Assembly (NCBI GenBank): GCA_902782145.1
Contig: CACZLZ010000001.1
Location: 1-64,000 of the forward strand
Source: an uncultured Aeromonadales bacterium
GTDB taxonomy: Bacteria; Pseudomonadota; Gammaproteobacteria; Enterobacterales; Succinivibrionaceae
Direction of reading: 5' to 3'
Length of the DNA stretch: 64,000 nt
Shown: positions 1 to 9,807 of the stretch, in pieces
How the letters are laid out: each line of letters begins with the position of its first letter
Position numbering within the stretch: the first letter of the stretch is position 1
Made by a program: the position numbers and the translations under genes
The notes under the pieces: model-generated
Databases searched by the model: none
The model's input: the letters and a program-made list of their open reading frames with translations, nothing else
Told to the model about the DNA's origin: nothing

Positions 1-341
1 TCCGTCCCCATATAGAACCCTTTGCCAAAATCACAGCGTTCTCTGCTTATCGGAGCAATGGGACCTTTGATGCCAGATTTGGAACCATGATACAATAACG
101 ATTTTTCAGAGCTGACGCTTACATTCACAACACTTTTCTCAATCTTCTTTCGAATAATATCTTCCAAATCGATGTTTCTTTCTTTACAGATATCGTACAA
201 GCGAAGTTGAGCTGCCTTGTACGGCTGAGAATGTCCGTTTTCCCACCGGTTCACGGTTGTATAGGAGATGCCGATCAACCTAGCCAAATCTTCCTGACTT
301 GCGTTCAACCGGCTTCTGATTTCAAGAATAAGATTCTTCAC
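1..341 (-). CDS. HTH (XRE-type) regulator with DUF3990/ART-like domain, 3' end cut by window edge
   Basis: The gene runs leftward off the window, so only the first 113 codons are visible. I chose the GTG at 341 because a GGAGG sits 6 bases upstream of it. Residues about 3-60 form an XRE-type helix-turn-helix (ASQEDLARLIGISYTTVNRW). From residue about 84 the sequence LYHGSKSGIKGPIAPISRER followed by CDFGKGFYMGT matches the start of the DUF3990 family, which belongs to the ADP-ribosyltransferase-like clan. This is read as an HTH fused to an ART-like effector, possibly part of a toxin-antitoxin or defence locus; any partner (DUF3791 proteins are typical) would lie outside the window. Codon use is more AT-rich than in most neighbours and the motif resembles proteins of gut Firmicutes, suggesting transfer. 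The HTH call is firm and the ART assignment fairly firm; the biological role is inference. Confidence 0.75.
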   Translation of the reverse strand, partial: MKNLILEIRSRLNASQEDLARLIGISYTTVNRWENGHSQPYKAAQLRLYDICKERNIDLEDIIRKKIEKSVVNVSVSSEKSLLYHGSKSGIKGPIAPISRERCDFGKGFYMGT

Positions 342-361
342 GCACAGCCTCCGACATAACA

Positions 362-404
362 TTTGCTATGTCTGTATTATAGTGTTTGCTATATCGAAAG
401 TTAA
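362..404 (-). promoter_or_regulatory. Promoter of the HTH-ART gene with flanking direct repeats
   Basis: On the minus strand a perfect TATAAT (376-381) lies 17 bases from TTAACT (399-404). Two exact copies of ATAGCAAA (362-369 and 385-392, 23 bases apart) flank the -10 box, where a dimeric HTH protein could bind. Autoregulation by the encoded HTH protein is inferred. Confidence 0.55.
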
Positions 405-462
405 TTCAAACAAAATCTGCGCAAAAACAAGATTTAGGAACTAAAAAAACTATTGCCGCTCC

Positions 463-1812
463 CTAATTCTCCATTGACAGTAAAACTACAGTCTCAACAT
501 GCGATGTTCCAGGAAAAAAGTCAAAAAGTTCTAATTTCTCAACTCGGTAACCATACTCTGATGAAAGATATTTTAGATCCCTTGCCAGGGTTTCAGGACA
601 GCAGGACACATATACAATCCTGCTAGGTTCAGCAACTGCTATAGACCTAAGAAGATCACGGTCACATCCTTTACGTGGCGGATCCACCACCACAAGATCA
701 GGTCTGATCCCCTCAGCCAGCAGTTTCTGACACACGCTCTCACTTTTTCCGGTGAAAAAAAACGCATTCTCGATTCCGTTCTGCAGGGCATTCCTGCGGG
801 CTAAAGTCACAGCCTCATCGATGATTTCAATGCCGTAAACTTTGCTGCATGCTGCAGCCAGAAGGAGACCTATGGCCCCTGCCCCACAGTAAAGGTCGAA
901 AACCGTCTCCCCGCCGCTCAGTTCAGCGTAATCTCTTATCCGGTAGCACAACTTCTCAAACTGACTGCTGTTCAGCTGCCAGAAGGAACGCGGACCAAGG
1001 AAAAAATCCAATCCGCAGAGAGAGGTGGTGATCTCAGGAACGCCATACACCAGTTCAAAACCGGCTCCAAAGACTGCATTGCCTACGGCTCCGTTGATAT
1101 TGAGGTACAGCGAATCAATCCCTTCCTCCGATGCCAGAACCGGCAGACGATCCTTTCCGGGAAAATCTGCTGAGGTAACCACCAGCACTCCCATACGCTG
1201 ACCTGTCAGGTATCCGGTACGGCAGATCACCGCCCTAAGGATCCCGCTATTGTTTCCATCAGAATAGGGTGCAACCCCGCATTCTTCGGCCCAGGACAAT
1301 ATCTGACGGTTAAAGGAACTCACCCAGTCGGCATCCATCATGCAAGCATCAATCGGGATCAGCGTGTGGGACTTACTGGCGAACATTCCCGCACGGGGGC
1401 AGCCGTCAATGCTCCTAACATAATAAATACTCCGGTTACGGTAACCCCTGGCAGAATCCATGCCAGCACATACAGGAACATCAAAAGGAAGGGACAAGCC
1501 TGCCGAGTAAAAAGCACGGCTGACTCTGCTGCGCTTGAAAGCAAGCTGAGCGGGGTAACTCATGCAGGAAAACTGGCAGCCGCCACAGGACTCATGATCG
1601 CAGGGAGAGATAATCCTATAAGGACTTGGCAGGAGGACATTCCGCAGTTTCGCCTCACAGTATGTGGGGTGGACAGCGCTGATCTCCAGTTCCGCCTGTT
1701 CACCCGGAAGGACACCATAGGCAAAAACCTTGGTTCCAGCATGATTGAAGACCCCAAAGCCAAGATCGTTGATGCCTTCCGCATTCAGAAGCAGAACATC
1801 TCCCTCCTTCAT
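463..1812 (-). CDS. rlmD: 23S rRNA (uracil-5-)-methyltransferase, RlmD/RumA type
   Basis: SAM-dependent methyltransferase that makes 5-methyluridine in 23S rRNA. The 449-residue protein has an N-terminal TRAM-like segment (about 1-60), a [4Fe-4S] cluster motif with Cys71, Cys76 and Cys79 (CDHESCGGC) and a likely fourth Cys near 157, the SAM motif FDLYCGAGAIGLLLA, the VDPPRKGC motif and the nucleophile motif YVSCCPETLARDL. Length and motifs fit RlmD; sister enzymes (RlmC, TrmA, RlmCD) share much of this, so the exact target uridine is not proven. It starts 18 bases after rapZ ends on the same strand and is probably co-transcribed with it. Confidence 0.88.
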   Translation of the reverse strand: MKEGDVLLLNAEGINDLGFGVFNHAGTKVFAYGVLPGEQAELEISAVHPTYCEAKLRNVLLPSPYRIISPCDHESCGGCQFSCMSYPAQLAFKRSRVSRAFYSAGLSLPFDVPVCAGMDSARGYRNRSIYYVRSIDGCPRAGMFASKSHTLIPIDACMMDADWVSSFNRQILSWAEECGVAPYSDGNNSGILRAVICRTGYLTGQRMGVLVVTSADFPGKDRLPVLASEEGIDSLYLNINGAVGNAVFGAGFELVYGVPEITTSLCGLDFFLGPRSFWQLNSSQFEKLCYRIRDYAELSGGETVFDLYCGAGAIGLLLAAACSKVYGIEIIDEAVTLARRNALQNGIENAFFFTGKSESVCQKLLAEGIRPDLVVVDPPRKGCDRDLLRSIAVAEPSRIVYVSCCPETLARDLKYLSSEYGYRVEKLELFDFFPGTSHVETVVLLSMEN

Positions 1813-1830
1813 ATCTGAAACACCCCCTGA

Positions 1831-2700
1831 TCAGGACGGACCAGTCTTCTTTTCCAGTGTCAAATGTCTCAGCTGAACATTCTTGTTGCGGGCCCTGAAT
1901 CGGTCTGCCAGTTGCTGGGCTATGAACACTGAGCGGTGCTGTCCTCCGGTGCAGCCAATCCCAACTGTCAGATAACTGCGGTTGTTTCTCTCAATCTGGG
2001 GCAGCCAGGTGTTAAGAAAAATCTCAATCTGGTTCACATAATCCAGAACCGAATCCTTGGATTTCAGGTAGTCAATCACTGGCTGATCAAGCCCGGTGAG
2101 AGCCCTGAGCTTGGGAACCCAGTGGGGATTGGGAAGAAAGCGAGCGTCAAAAATAAAATCTGCATCCTTGGGAATTCCGTTCTTGAAACCGAAGGATTCA
2201 AAAACCAGAACAATCTCCCGGGATTTCACACCGATAAGGCGGTCCGTAACAATTTCGTTCAGTCCGTAAACATTGAGATTGCTGGAATCAATTCTCAGAT
2301 CTGCATAAACGGCCAGCGGGGCAAGAAGGCTGGATTCATAAATGATGGCCTGTTCCAAAGTGTAATTGGCCAGTTTGGTGAGAGGATGGATCCTCCTGGT
2401 CTCGGAATAGCGCTTGATGAGGATACTGTCGTCAGCGTCTATAAAAAGACTGGTGACCTTGAGATCCGCCGTCTCCCTCAGTTTCATGAGGATCTCATGG
2501 ACTGAAAAGGAATCCGCCGGAAGATTGCGCACGTCAATACTCACAGCTATGCGCTCATACTGCCCCGCCGAGACACGCACCAGATCATGCAGCAACGCCA
2601 CCGGAAGGTTGTCCACGCAATAATATCCAAGATCCTCGATGCAACGGAGGGCAACCGTCTTTCCGGCACCGGATCTTCCGCTAACAACTACAAGTTCCAT
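1831..2700 (-). CDS. rapZ: RNase adapter protein RapZ
   Basis: RapZ binds GlmZ sRNA and presents it to RNase E, controlling GlmS and amino-sugar synthesis for the cell envelope. The 289-residue product has a Walker A motif at the N-terminus (GRSGAGKTVAL), the family stretch DSSNLNVYGL, and the C-terminal signature GCTGGQHRSVFIAQQL. Length is normal for the family. In enterobacteria rapZ sits in an hpf-ptsN-rapZ-npr cluster; here hpf is nearby but divergently oriented, and neither ptsN nor npr is recognisable. A GGAA sits a few bases before the ATG. Confidence 0.93.
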   Translation of the reverse strand: MELVVVSGRSGAGKTVALRCIEDLGYYCVDNLPVALLHDLVRVSAGQYERIAVSIDVRNLPADSFSVHEILMKLRETADLKVTSLFIDADDSILIKRYSETRRIHPLTKLANYTLEQAIIYESSLLAPLAVYADLRIDSSNLNVYGLNEIVTDRLIGVKSREIVLVFESFGFKNGIPKDADFIFDARFLPNPHWVPKLRALTGLDQPVIDYLKSKDSVLDYVNQIEIFLNTWLPQIERNNRSYLTVGIGCTGGQHRSVFIAQQLADRFRARNKNVQLRHLTLEKKTGPS

Positions 2701-2753
2701 AAATTTCCGTGAATGTTCCTCAGAGAAGAGAGATCAGCCAGATCAGGTTTTGC

Positions 2754-3032
2754 TCAGTTCCGGATCCGCAACATGCGGTCCCAAAAGAACTCCTGATCCG
2801 GACGCTCAGAACCCACCGTCAGAAGCAGGCCTGGAACCAATCCGTCACAGGAGATAGTAGCACATCCCCGCCGGAAAAACTGTGAAACACCAACACCGGC
2901 CATGGGAAAACAGAACTGCCTCTCATGGAGCAGGGCCAGTTTTTCCGGCTGTGTCAAATTATGTGAAAGCAGTTTGCCTTTACAGGTGGCCGTTAGGATA
3001 ACATACAGATGAGACTGTGGTTGCCAGCACAA
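2754..3032 (-). CDS. Uncertain small ORF upstream of rapZ, possible GAF/DUF484-like C-terminus
   Basis: An open frame of up to 92 codons with a TTG start lies 53 bases upstream of rapZ on the same strand. The product is not securely recognised. Its C-terminal half (GLVPGLLLTVGSERPDQEFF) loosely recalls the last strand and helix of GAF-like DUF484 proteins. Codon third positions look coding-like (my estimate is about 60% GC), and the ORF sits where ptsN is found in relatives, yet the sequence does not look like PtsN. It could be a truncated remnant, a small rapZ-operon gene, or chance, since it overlaps the region that should carry the hpf promoter. Confidence 0.3.
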   Translation of the reverse strand: MCWQPQSHLYVILTATCKGKLLSHNLTQPEKLALLHERQFCFPMAGVGVSQFFRRGCATISCDGLVPGLLLTVGSERPDQEFFWDRMLRIRN

Positions 3033-3143
3033 GATCCTGGATCCTCTGGCAACGACTTTCGGCGGAAACAGACAGGCTTATGCCTGCCGCCTCCGGAGGT
3101 CAGACCGGTCTTGTATATTTTGGAAAACAATAAGGAAGTGCTT

Positions 3144-3428
3144 ATGCAGATTACAGTAAAAAGCCGCAACATCGAGCTGACCAATGCGCTGAATGACTTT
3201 GTTCATGACAAGTTTTCCAAACTGGAAAGACAGGCTGAAGGCATCAAGGAGATCCTGGTGACACTGTCGGTTGAAAAGCTTGAGCAGAAGGCCGAGGCAG
3301 TGGTCGAGGTGGTGGGTGACACATATCACACCGAGGCAGTGGGGGAAGATCTCTACGCAGCTGTGGATGTGCTTCTGGACAAAGTGGTCCGCCTCATCGT
3401 CAAGCACAAGGAAAAGCAGCAGAAGTAA
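3144..3428 (+). CDS. hpf: Ribosome hibernation promoting factor HPF (short form)
   Basis: A 94-residue protein of the HPF/RaiA family, which binds the 30S A/P-site region and promotes 70S dimerisation in stationary phase. It opens MQITVKSRNIELTNALNDFV, the classical start, and ends in a basic tail (KHKEKQQK), matching the short enterobacterial HPF in length. I chose the ATG at 3144 because AAGGAAG precedes it; an earlier in-frame start at 3009 would add an unrelated leader. A likely -10 (TATATT, 3114-3119) lies upstream. The gene is divergent from rapZ and convergent with rmlD. Confidence 0.92.
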   Translation: MQITVKSRNIELTNALNDFVHDKFSKLERQAEGIKEILVTLSVEKLEQKAEAVVEVVGDTYHTEAVGEDLYAAVDVLLDKVVRLIVKHKEKQQK

Positions 3429-3467
3429 CAGACTCCATCTGACAACAGAAACAGAACACAGCAGTGG

Positions 3468-3485
3468 CGGCGCTTTCGGGCGCCG
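3468..3485. terminator. GC hairpin between convergent hpf and rmlD
   Basis: Perfect 6-bp stem CGGCGC/GCGCCG with loop TTTCGG in the 95-base gap between the convergent genes. There is no clear T-run, so it is at best a weak bidirectional terminator. Confidence 0.4.
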
Positions 3486-3523
3486 TCCTGCATTTCATGA
3501 CTCTGCTGATATTCAGATGAATT

Positions 3524-4420
3524 TCACCCCTGCCCCAGATAGGCGGCAAGGTGACACCTGATCTCATGCTGCCAGTCTGAAGGCGGGAGTCCGAAAACGG
3601 AACGAATGCGGCTCAAATCAAGCCTTGAACTGGACGGGCGGCGCACTCCGGAGGGATATTCCCGGGAAGATATGGGCACCAGATCCGGAACCTCCCGGAG
3701 AAGTCCCTCTGACACAACCGTCTGGCGGATGAAGGAGGCAAAAGAAAACCAGCTCACGTCTGGCTTGCCTGCATAATTGTACAGTCCCCAGGCACCAAAA
3801 TCATGAACGTCGCTAATGGCACAGCACAAAAGGAGCACCGTTCTAGCCAGATCTGACGCACTGGTGGGACCTCCCACCTGATCATCCACAACCCGGATCT
3901 CGCGTTGGCCTCCCATGAGCCTGAGCATGGTGCGAACAAAATTGCGGCTGTAGGGGGAGAAGATCCAGGAACTCCGGAGGATAAGATGGCGAGGATTGGC
4001 GGCCGCCACCAGACGGTCACCCTCAAGTTTGGCCATGCCATACACATTCAGGGGAGAGGGAGTGTCATCCTCTGAATAGGGAGCGGTGCCGATGCCGTCA
4101 AAGACATAATCGGTGGACAGATGGATCACCGGTGCGCCTGCATCAGCGGAAGCCCGGGCTACGTTTTCAGCCCCACTGGCATTGACCGACCAAACCTCGC
4201 TGCGGCTTTCAGGCCTCTCCGCACGCTCAACATCCGTGCAGGCAGCCGCATTCAGCACCACATCAGGCGCAAGCTCAGCCACCGCCTCCCGGAGTCCTGC
4301 CAAATCACAGATATCCAGTTCACCCCTAGTCAAAGGAATGCACTCGATACCCCGGAAGCCGGAAAGATCACTGACACACCGGCCGACCTGCCCTCCAGCG
4401 CCGAGGATCATGAGTTTCAC
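3524..4420 (-). CDS. rmlD: dTDP-4-dehydrorhamnose reductase
   Basis: Last step of dTDP-L-rhamnose synthesis: NAD(P)H reduction of dTDP-4-dehydrorhamnose for O-antigen or other surface polysaccharides. The 298-residue protein is an extended SDR with the nucleotide-binding motif GAGGQVG near residue 7, the family motif STDYVFDG, and the catalytic YGMAKLE (Tyr/Lys). rmlA, rmlB and rmlC are not in this window. The start is a GTG at 4420 with no strong ribosome-binding site; an ATG three codons downstream (4411) is an alternative. It follows ugd on the same strand, so the two sugar-nucleotide genes probably share a transcript. Confidence 0.88.
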   Translation of the reverse strand: MKLMILGAGGQVGRCVSDLSGFRGIECIPLTRGELDICDLAGLREAVAELAPDVVLNAAACTDVERAERPESRSEVWSVNASGAENVARASADAGAPVIHLSTDYVFDGIGTAPYSEDDTPSPLNVYGMAKLEGDRLVAAANPRHLILRSSWIFSPYSRNFVRTMLRLMGGQREIRVVDDQVGGPTSASDLARTVLLLCCAISDVHDFGAWGLYNYAGKPDVSWFSFASFIRQTVVSEGLLREVPDLVPISSREYPSGVRRPSSSRLDLSRIRSVFGLPPSDWQHEIRCHLAAYLGQG

Positions 4421-4534
4421 GGAATGTCACACACCCAAGCCAGCAGAAAGGCACGGGAAACAGTGCCACCATCTGGCTCCGCTGGAGCCGACTCTCTGCA
4501 GAACCGCCCCCATGCGGCGCCGTACCTGCCAGAG

Positions 4535-5713
4535 TCAGTCACTGGAGAACAGATCCCGGGTGTAGATCTTGTCCCTCACATCCCGGATCTCATCCGTGAT
4601 CCGGTTTGCCACAATCAGGTCGCAGTCTGCCTTGAACTTCGCCAGATCCCGCTCCACCCGGGAGTTGAAGAAGGAATCCTCCTTCATGATGGGCTCGTAA
4701 ACCACAACCTCAATGCCCTTGGCCTTGATCCTCTTCATGATCCCCTGGATGGATGACGACCGGAAATTGTCAGATCCGGACTTCATCACCAGGCGGTACA
4801 CGCCCACCACCCGGGGATGTCGTTTGACAATCTCAGAGGCGATATAGTCCTTGCGCACCGAGTTGGAGTCAACTATCGCCCGGATCATGGTGCTGGGCAC
4901 ATCACGGTAGTTGGCCAGCAACTGCTTGGTGTCCTTGGGCAAGCAGTAACCGCCATAGCCGAAGGAGGGGTTGTTGTAGAAATCGCCAATCCGAGGATCC
5001 AGGCATACACCCCGGATGATATCCCCGGTGCTAAGCCCCTTGGATGCGGCATAAGTGTCCAGTTCATTGAAAAAGGACACCCTCATTGCCAGATAGGTGT
5101 TGGCAAACAGTTTGACGCTCTCTGCCTCGGTCGGCTTGATGATCAGGCAGGGAATGTCACTGCGATCCTTCTCTGCGGCCGACGCCAGGAGATCCAGATA
5201 CTGCCGACCAAAGTCCTCGTCATCTGTTCCGATGATGATCCTTGACGGATAGAGATTGTCATAGAGGGCCTTGCCCTCCCGGAGAAACTCAGGTGAGAAG
5301 TGCAGATTGGTGATACCCAGATCCGCCCGGGTCTTCTCTATGAAGCCCACCGGCAGCGTGCTCTTCACCACTATCTGGGCCTGGGGGGCATATTTCACCG
5401 CCTTCTGAATAACGTCCACCACCGAATCCACATTGAAGTAATTCTCCTCCGGATCATAATTGGTGGGGGTTGCCACCAGCACAATCTCCGCATCCTTCAG
5501 AGCAGCTTCGGGATCGGATGTGGCCACCAGATCCAGTTTTTTCTCCTGGAGATATCTGGAAATGTACTCGTCAGTAATGGGTGACTGGCGCTGATTGACC
5601 AGCTCAACCCGGGCGGGGTTGATTTCCAGCAGCCGGACCTGATTTCCGTTGGCCAGCATCACTGCCAGGGACAGACCGACATATCCGGCACCGGCAACAC
5701 AAATTTTCTTCAT
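4535..5713 (-). CDS. ugd: UDP-glucose 6-dehydrogenase
   Basis: NAD-dependent oxidation of UDP-glucose to UDP-glucuronate, a precursor for capsules, colanic-type polymers and UDP-Ara4N. The chosen ATG at 5713 gives 392 residues starting [20 protein letters not shown], the standard N-terminus; AGG lies just upstream. The conserved [19 protein letters not shown] segment and the active-site motif [15 protein letters not shown], containing the catalytic Cys, are present. The length fits the short enterobacterial Ugd type. It lies between sdhE and rmlD on the same strand. Confidence 0.93.
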   Translation of the reverse strand: MKKICVAGAGYVGLSLAVMLANGNQVRLLEINPARVELVNQRQSPITDEYISRYLQEKKLDLVATSDPEAALKDAEIVLVATPTNYDPEENYFNVDSVVDVIQKAVKYAPQAQIVVKSTLPVGFIEKTRADLGITNLHFSPEFLREGKALYDNLYPSRIIIGTDDEDFGRQYLDLLASAAEKDRSDIPCLIIKPTEAESVKLFANTYLAMRVSFFNELDTYAASKGLSTGDIIRGVCLDPRIGDFYNNPSFGYGGYCLPKDTKQLLANYRDVPSTMIRAIVDSNSVRKDYIASEIVKRHPRVVGVYRLVMKSGSDNFRSSSIQGIMKRIKAKGIEVVVYEPIMKEDSFFNSRVERDLAKFKADCDLIVANRITDEIRDVRDKIYTRDLFSSD

Positions 5714-5760
5714 AACAACCTCGCTTTGTCCTTGATACACCACAGTACCGCCGCGGGCGA

Positions 5761-6054
5761 TCACTCATCTGAGCCGGAGCCTTGTATGCGCCGGGCGTAG
5801 CGGCTGCGCATGATCTCAATAAGCTCCGCAAAAGACGGATCAGACGGAGACTCACCCCGGAGCAGCCAGCGGAAAAGGGAAAGATCCGACTCCTCAAGCA
5901 TGCGCACGAAAGTCTTCTGCTGCTCTGCCGTCAGGGCATTGAAACTGTCCTCGAAGAACTGCTCAATGAGGAGATCCAACTCCTTCATCCCCCGGCGGCA
6001 CTGCCAGCGGATGCGGTTCAGTTCCTGGGAAGTGTAGGGAGATCCCTCTGCCAC
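5761..6054 (-). CDS. sdhE: FAD assembly factor SdhE
   Basis: SdhE promotes covalent flavinylation of SdhA and FrdA, the flavoprotein subunits of succinate dehydrogenase and fumarate reductase. The 97-residue product has the diagnostic [14 protein letters not shown] segment including the RG motif, and the all-helical DUF339 layout. The GTG start at 6054 is supported by AGGAG about 8 bases upstream. It sits between thyA and ugd. Possession of SdhE fits an organism using fumarate respiration or succinate production, but no sdh/frd genes are in the window. Confidence 0.88.
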   Translation of the reverse strand: MAEGSPYTSQELNRIRWQCRRGMKELDLLIEQFFEDSFNALTAEQQKTFVRMLEESDLSLFRWLLRGESPSDPSFAELIEIMRSRYARRIQGSGSDE

Positions 6055-6135
6055 GTCTGCGCTCCTGTTCCTGCAATCAATAAACCTGCCGATCCGGGAT
6101 CTGCCCGACCGCCGGGGTGTCCTACGATCTGCGCC

Positions 6136-6930
6136 TCATACTGCCACCGGTGCCTTGATCCCCGGGTGGGGATCATAGTTCACAACAGCAAAATCCTCAA
6201 ATTCATAATCAAAGATGGTGGGCGGACGGCGCAGGATCTCCAGTTGAGGCAGGGGCCGGGGCTCCCGGGAAAGCTGCAGACGCGCCTGCTCCAGATGATT
6301 GGAGTACAGATGGACGTCACCACCGGTCCAGACGAAATCCCCAGGCTGGAGATCACACTGCTGGGCCATCATAAGAGTGAGAAGGGAATAACTGGCAATG
6401 TTGAAGGGAACACCCAGAAAAAAATCACAGCTACGCTGGTAAAGCTGGCAGGACAGCCGTCCTCCGGCCACATAGAACTGAAACAGCGCATGGCAGGGTG
6501 CCAGAGCCATCTTGTCCAGTTCACCGGCATTCCAGGCGGAGACAATGATCCTACGAGAGTCGGGATCATTTCTGATCAGATCAACAGCAGCGGCTATCTG
6601 ATCCACAGTCCTGCCGTCGCAGGTGTCCCAGTGACGCCATTGGTGTCCGTACACCGGGCCCAGATCGCCGTTCTCGTCCGCCCACTCGTTCCATATGGTG
6701 ACATTGTGATCGGTAAGATACCTGATATTGGTGTCGCCCTTCAGGAACCACAGCAATTCATAGATGATTGAACGCAGATGCAGTTTCTTCGTGGTGACCA
6801 GCGGGAATCCCTGGCTGAGGGGAAACCGCATCTGACAGCCGAAAAGGGAAAGTGTGCCGGTTCCGGTGCGGTCCCCCTTGGGGGTTCCCTCATTGAGGAT
6901 CCGCTCCATCAGATCCAGATACTGCCTCAT
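6136..6930 (-). CDS. thyA: Thymidylate synthase ThyA
   Basis: Converts dUMP plus 5,10-methylene-THF to dTMP plus DHF. The 264-residue product has the E. coli length, the catalytic cysteine in [12 protein letters not shown], the downstream [20 protein letters not shown] signature and the QWRHWD segment. AAGGAG precedes the ATG. In E. coli the order is rppH-ptsP-lgt-thyA; here ptsP is followed after about 70 bases by thyA, and lgt is absent from this spot. Confidence 0.96.
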   Translation of the reverse strand: MRQYLDLMERILNEGTPKGDRTGTGTLSLFGCQMRFPLSQGFPLVTTKKLHLRSIIYELLWFLKGDTNIRYLTDHNVTIWNEWADENGDLGPVYGHQWRHWDTCDGRTVDQIAAAVDLIRNDPDSRRIIVSAWNAGELDKMALAPCHALFQFYVAGGRLSCQLYQRSCDFFLGVPFNIASYSLLTLMMAQQCDLQPGDFVWTGGDVHLYSNHLEQARLQLSREPRPLPQLEILRRPPTIFDYEFEDFAVVNYDPHPGIKAPVAV

Positions 6931-7000
6931 GTGAAATTCTCCTTGCGAAAGCCTGCACGGCGTGAAAAAGTGCAGGCCGGCTCCTCGAATGCGTCAGGGC

Positions 7001-9268
7001 TCAGTCAGCCACAAAGCGCTGCAGACCTAGTTCATCCATGTACCCGGTGAATTCCTGCATCAGCGCGGGAATGTCCTTCAGATCATTCCGGTCGGTCATC
7101 TCCGTGACCCGTCCTATATCGATCCGCCGGGCCACGTACCTGATCCGGGCAATACTGCTGAGATTCATGCTGAAAACCCTGTATCCAAAGGCCGCCAGCA
7201 GCATCATGCCGAAAACCTCACCGCACAATTCGCCGCAGACCTCAACCTTCCGATCCAGTTCTCTGCTCTTCCGGGCTATCTCCCGGAGTGCCCGGAGAAC
7301 CGCCGGATGATAGGGGCTGTATAACTGTGACACCCGGGAATTGCTCCGATCCACGGCTAGAATGTACTGGGTCAGATCATTGGTGCCAATGGAAAAGAAG
7401 TCCACCAGGGGAGCCACATCCTCCATGATGAACAGCATGGAGGGCACCTCGATCATGGCGCCGAACTTGGGCATCACCAGTTCCCGGCCCGCAGCCCTGG
7501 CCTCTTCGGACACCTCTTGGAAGGCGGTTTCCAGCAGTTCCCGGGCGCGCCTCACCTCATCCACAGCAGTGACCATGGGGATCATAATGTTCAGGTTGTT
7601 GAGATCCTCCGCCGCCCGGAGCATGGACTTGTACTGGGACAGGAGGATGGACTGGTTGTCCAGTGTCATGCGGATCCCCCGCCAGCCCAGGGCCGGATTG
7701 GATTCCTGATACCGGAAGTACGGGAGTTGCTTGTCACCGCCCACATCCAGGGTGCGCATGCACACAGGGATATTCCTGAAGGCTGTCAGAAACTCACTGT
7801 AAAAACCCTGCTGCTCCTGCTCAGTGGGAAAGGAGTTCTGCAGGAGAAAGGGGATCTCGGAGCGGTACAGTCCGACTCCGTCAAGGTGGCACTTCTCCTC
7901 ATCCTTCATGCCCACGTTCAGACCGGCGTTGAGGCCCACCAGGATCCTCTGCCCGTCCGAACTCACCGCCGGCTGGCAGAACTCCTTCTCCGCCAATTCC
8001 TGCATATGGCGGCTGCGGCTGATCACCTCACGGTATTCCTCCTGCACCGCCTGGTTAGGATCCACAATGATCTCTCCCCTGGTGCCATCCAGCACCAGAG
8101 TTCTGCCGTCCAGAGCGTCCACGGGGATCTCCACGCCCATCACCGCCGGAATGCTCAGGGAACGGGCCATGATGGCGGCATGGGAATTCACCGATCCCTT
8201 CACGGAGATCACGCCCTTCAGGATCTTTGAGGGGATCTCCACCAGCAGGGAGGCGGAAACCTCCTCCGCCACCAGGATCATGGGGCTGTCAGGATCAAAG
8301 GCCTTGGCTTGGTTGTGGGAAAGCTTGCTCAGGAGCCGCTGGGCAATATCCCTTATATCCACCGACCGCTCCCGGATATAGGAGGACCCGCCTGTGGTGA
8401 GGCTCTCCATGAGCTCCGTACAGACAATCTTCACGGCTGACACCGCCATGAGCCCGCGCTCCCTGATGACAGACTCAATCTTCCCGGTGAAGGAGGAGTC
8501 ATTGATCATCATGGAGTAGATCTCAAAGATCTCAAAGATCTCCGAGGACTCCTTCTTCACCCCGGACTGGCTTATGCGCAACATCAGGGTGTCCAGATCA
8601 AGCTGCACCTGGAATACCGCCTGGCGGAACAGTTCCACCTGGGTGGGCACATCCTCAGTGGGAGAGATAGCCACATGATCCAGATCCAGCTGGGGGTACC
8701 AGACACAGGCCCGGGCCACACAGCGCCCCCGGGAAGCGGGGATCCCCCGGATAGGCCCGGAGAAAGTGTGCTCCTCACGGATCCGGTTCAGCATCTGGGC
8801 ATGGGCAACCTTGGAGGCCAGCTGGGCCGCCAGGGTGACCATGAAAGACTCGTCGCTTTCGTCAAACCGCCTGCTTTGTCGGCGCTGGATCACCAGCACC
8901 CCCAGCAGCCTGCCCTGATCTGCGATGGGAACGCCCAGGAAGGATCGGTAGCAGTCCTCACCAGTTTCCGGAAGGTATTTGAAGCAGGGATGAACCGTGG
9001 CATCAGCCAGATTCACCAGTTCCTGCCGGCTGCCGACAAAACCCACCAGGCCGTCTCCGAAAGGTAGCACAGTCCTGCCCACGGCATCCGGGGAAAGGCC
9101 GTCACTGGCAGCAAGGCGGAAGCGCCGCTCCTCAGGCTCGGCCAGATACACTGAGCAGCAGTCTGCCCGCAGGGACTCCTTGGTCTTGGTCACCAGACAG
9201 CGCATGGCCTCTCCCAGAGAGGGAGCGCCCATGACACCTTCAATGATTTTTCGAAGCAGTGTTAGCAT
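7001..9268 (-). CDS. ptsP: Nitrogen-PTS enzyme I (PtsP) with GAF domain
   Basis: EI-Ntr takes phosphate from PEP and passes it to NPr, feeding the regulatory PTS-Ntr. With the ATG at 9268 the product has 755 residues and starts [13 protein letters not shown], like E. coli PtsP. GAGGAA precedes this ATG, which overlaps the rppH stop by 7 bases. The domain order is a GAF domain (about 15-165), the EI N-terminal domain, the swivelling His domain ([21 protein letters not shown], active His in SHAAI) and the PEP-binding TIM barrel (GIGTNDL-like [16 protein letters not shown]; catalytic Cys in [10 protein letters not shown]). NPr and EIIA-Ntr genes are not seen nearby. Confidence 0.94.
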   Translation of the reverse strand: MLTLLRKIIEGVMGAPSLGEAMRCLVTKTKESLRADCCSVYLAEPEERRFRLAASDGLSPDAVGRTVLPFGDGLVGFVGSRQELVNLADATVHPCFKYLPETGEDCYRSFLGVPIADQGRLLGVLVIQRRQSRRFDESDESFMVTLAAQLASKVAHAQMLNRIREEHTFSGPIRGIPASRGRCVARACVWYPQLDLDHVAISPTEDVPTQVELFRQAVFQVQLDLDTLMLRISQSGVKKESSEIFEIFEIYSMMINDSSFTGKIESVIRERGLMAVSAVKIVCTELMESLTTGGSSYIRERSVDIRDIAQRLLSKLSHNQAKAFDPDSPMILVAEEVSASLLVEIPSKILKGVISVKGSVNSHAAIMARSLSIPAVMGVEIPVDALDGRTLVLDGTRGEIIVDPNQAVQEEYREVISRSRHMQELAEKEFCQPAVSSDGQRILVGLNAGLNVGMKDEEKCHLDGVGLYRSEIPFLLQNSFPTEQEQQGFYSEFLTAFRNIPVCMRTLDVGGDKQLPYFRYQESNPALGWRGIRMTLDNQSILLSQYKSMLRAAEDLNNLNIMIPMVTAVDEVRRARELLETAFQEVSEEARAAGRELVMPKFGAMIEVPSMLFIMEDVAPLVDFFSIGTNDLTQYILAVDRSNSRVSQLYSPYHPAVLRALREIARKSRELDRKVEVCGELCGEVFGMMLLAAFGYRVFSMNLSSIARIRYVARRIDIGRVTEMTDRNDLKDIPALMQEFTGYMDELGLQRFVAD

Positions 9269-9807
9269 CTGCTCTTCCTCGAGGAATGCGGCCTGTCGAC
9301 TGATGTTCTCCTGCACGGCGCAGCCCTGCCGCACTGCTGCGCCGCAGGCAGAAATTCTCTGAGAACCCTGCGGTAAACTTCCCGCTTGAAGGCAATGACC
9401 TGGCGCACAGGATACCAGTAGGACACCCAGCGCCAGCCATCAAACTCTGCGTCATCGCTGCGGTCAAAACTGATGCTCTGCTCCCTTTCCTCCGAAAGTA
9501 GCAGCAGAAACCACTTCTGCTTCTGACCGATGCACACCGGAGAACTCTCCCGGTGGATCATCCGCCGGGGAAGTTTGTAGCGGATCCAGTACCTGGACTG
9601 CTCCAGCAAGGTCACATCACCCCGGGAAAGTCCCAGTTCCTCCCCCAGTTCCCGGTACATAGCCTCCTCAGGAGTCTCACCGGGATCAAGCCCGCCCTGG
9701 GGGAATTGCCAGGAGTTCTGGCCTATACGCCGGGCCCAGAGCACCTGGCCGTGCCGGTTGCACACCACAATCCCCACATTGGAGCGGTAACCTTCCTGAT
9801 CGATCAA
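9262..9807 (-). CDS. rppH: RNA pyrophosphohydrolase RppH
   Basis: Nudix hydrolase that removes pyrophosphate from mRNA 5' ends to trigger RNase E decay. The 181-residue protein has the N-terminus [20 protein letters not shown] typical of RppH and the Nudix box [20 protein letters not shown] continuing LGL. The start is a TTG with GGAGG about 10 bases upstream. It overlaps ptsP by 7 bases, as expected for the rppH-ptsP operon, and is divergent from mutH, the same arrangement as in E. coli. The last 25 residues are Arg/Ser/Cys-rich and not part of the fold. Confidence 0.93.
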   Translation of the reverse strand: MIDQEGYRSNVGIVVCNRHGQVLWARRIGQNSWQFPQGGLDPGETPEEAMYRELGEELGLSRGDVTLLEQSRYWIRYKLPRRMIHRESSPVCIGQKQKWFLLLLSEEREQSISFDRSDDAEFDGWRWVSYWYPVRQVIAFKREVYRRVLREFLPAAQQCGRAAPCRRTSVDRPHSSRKSRC

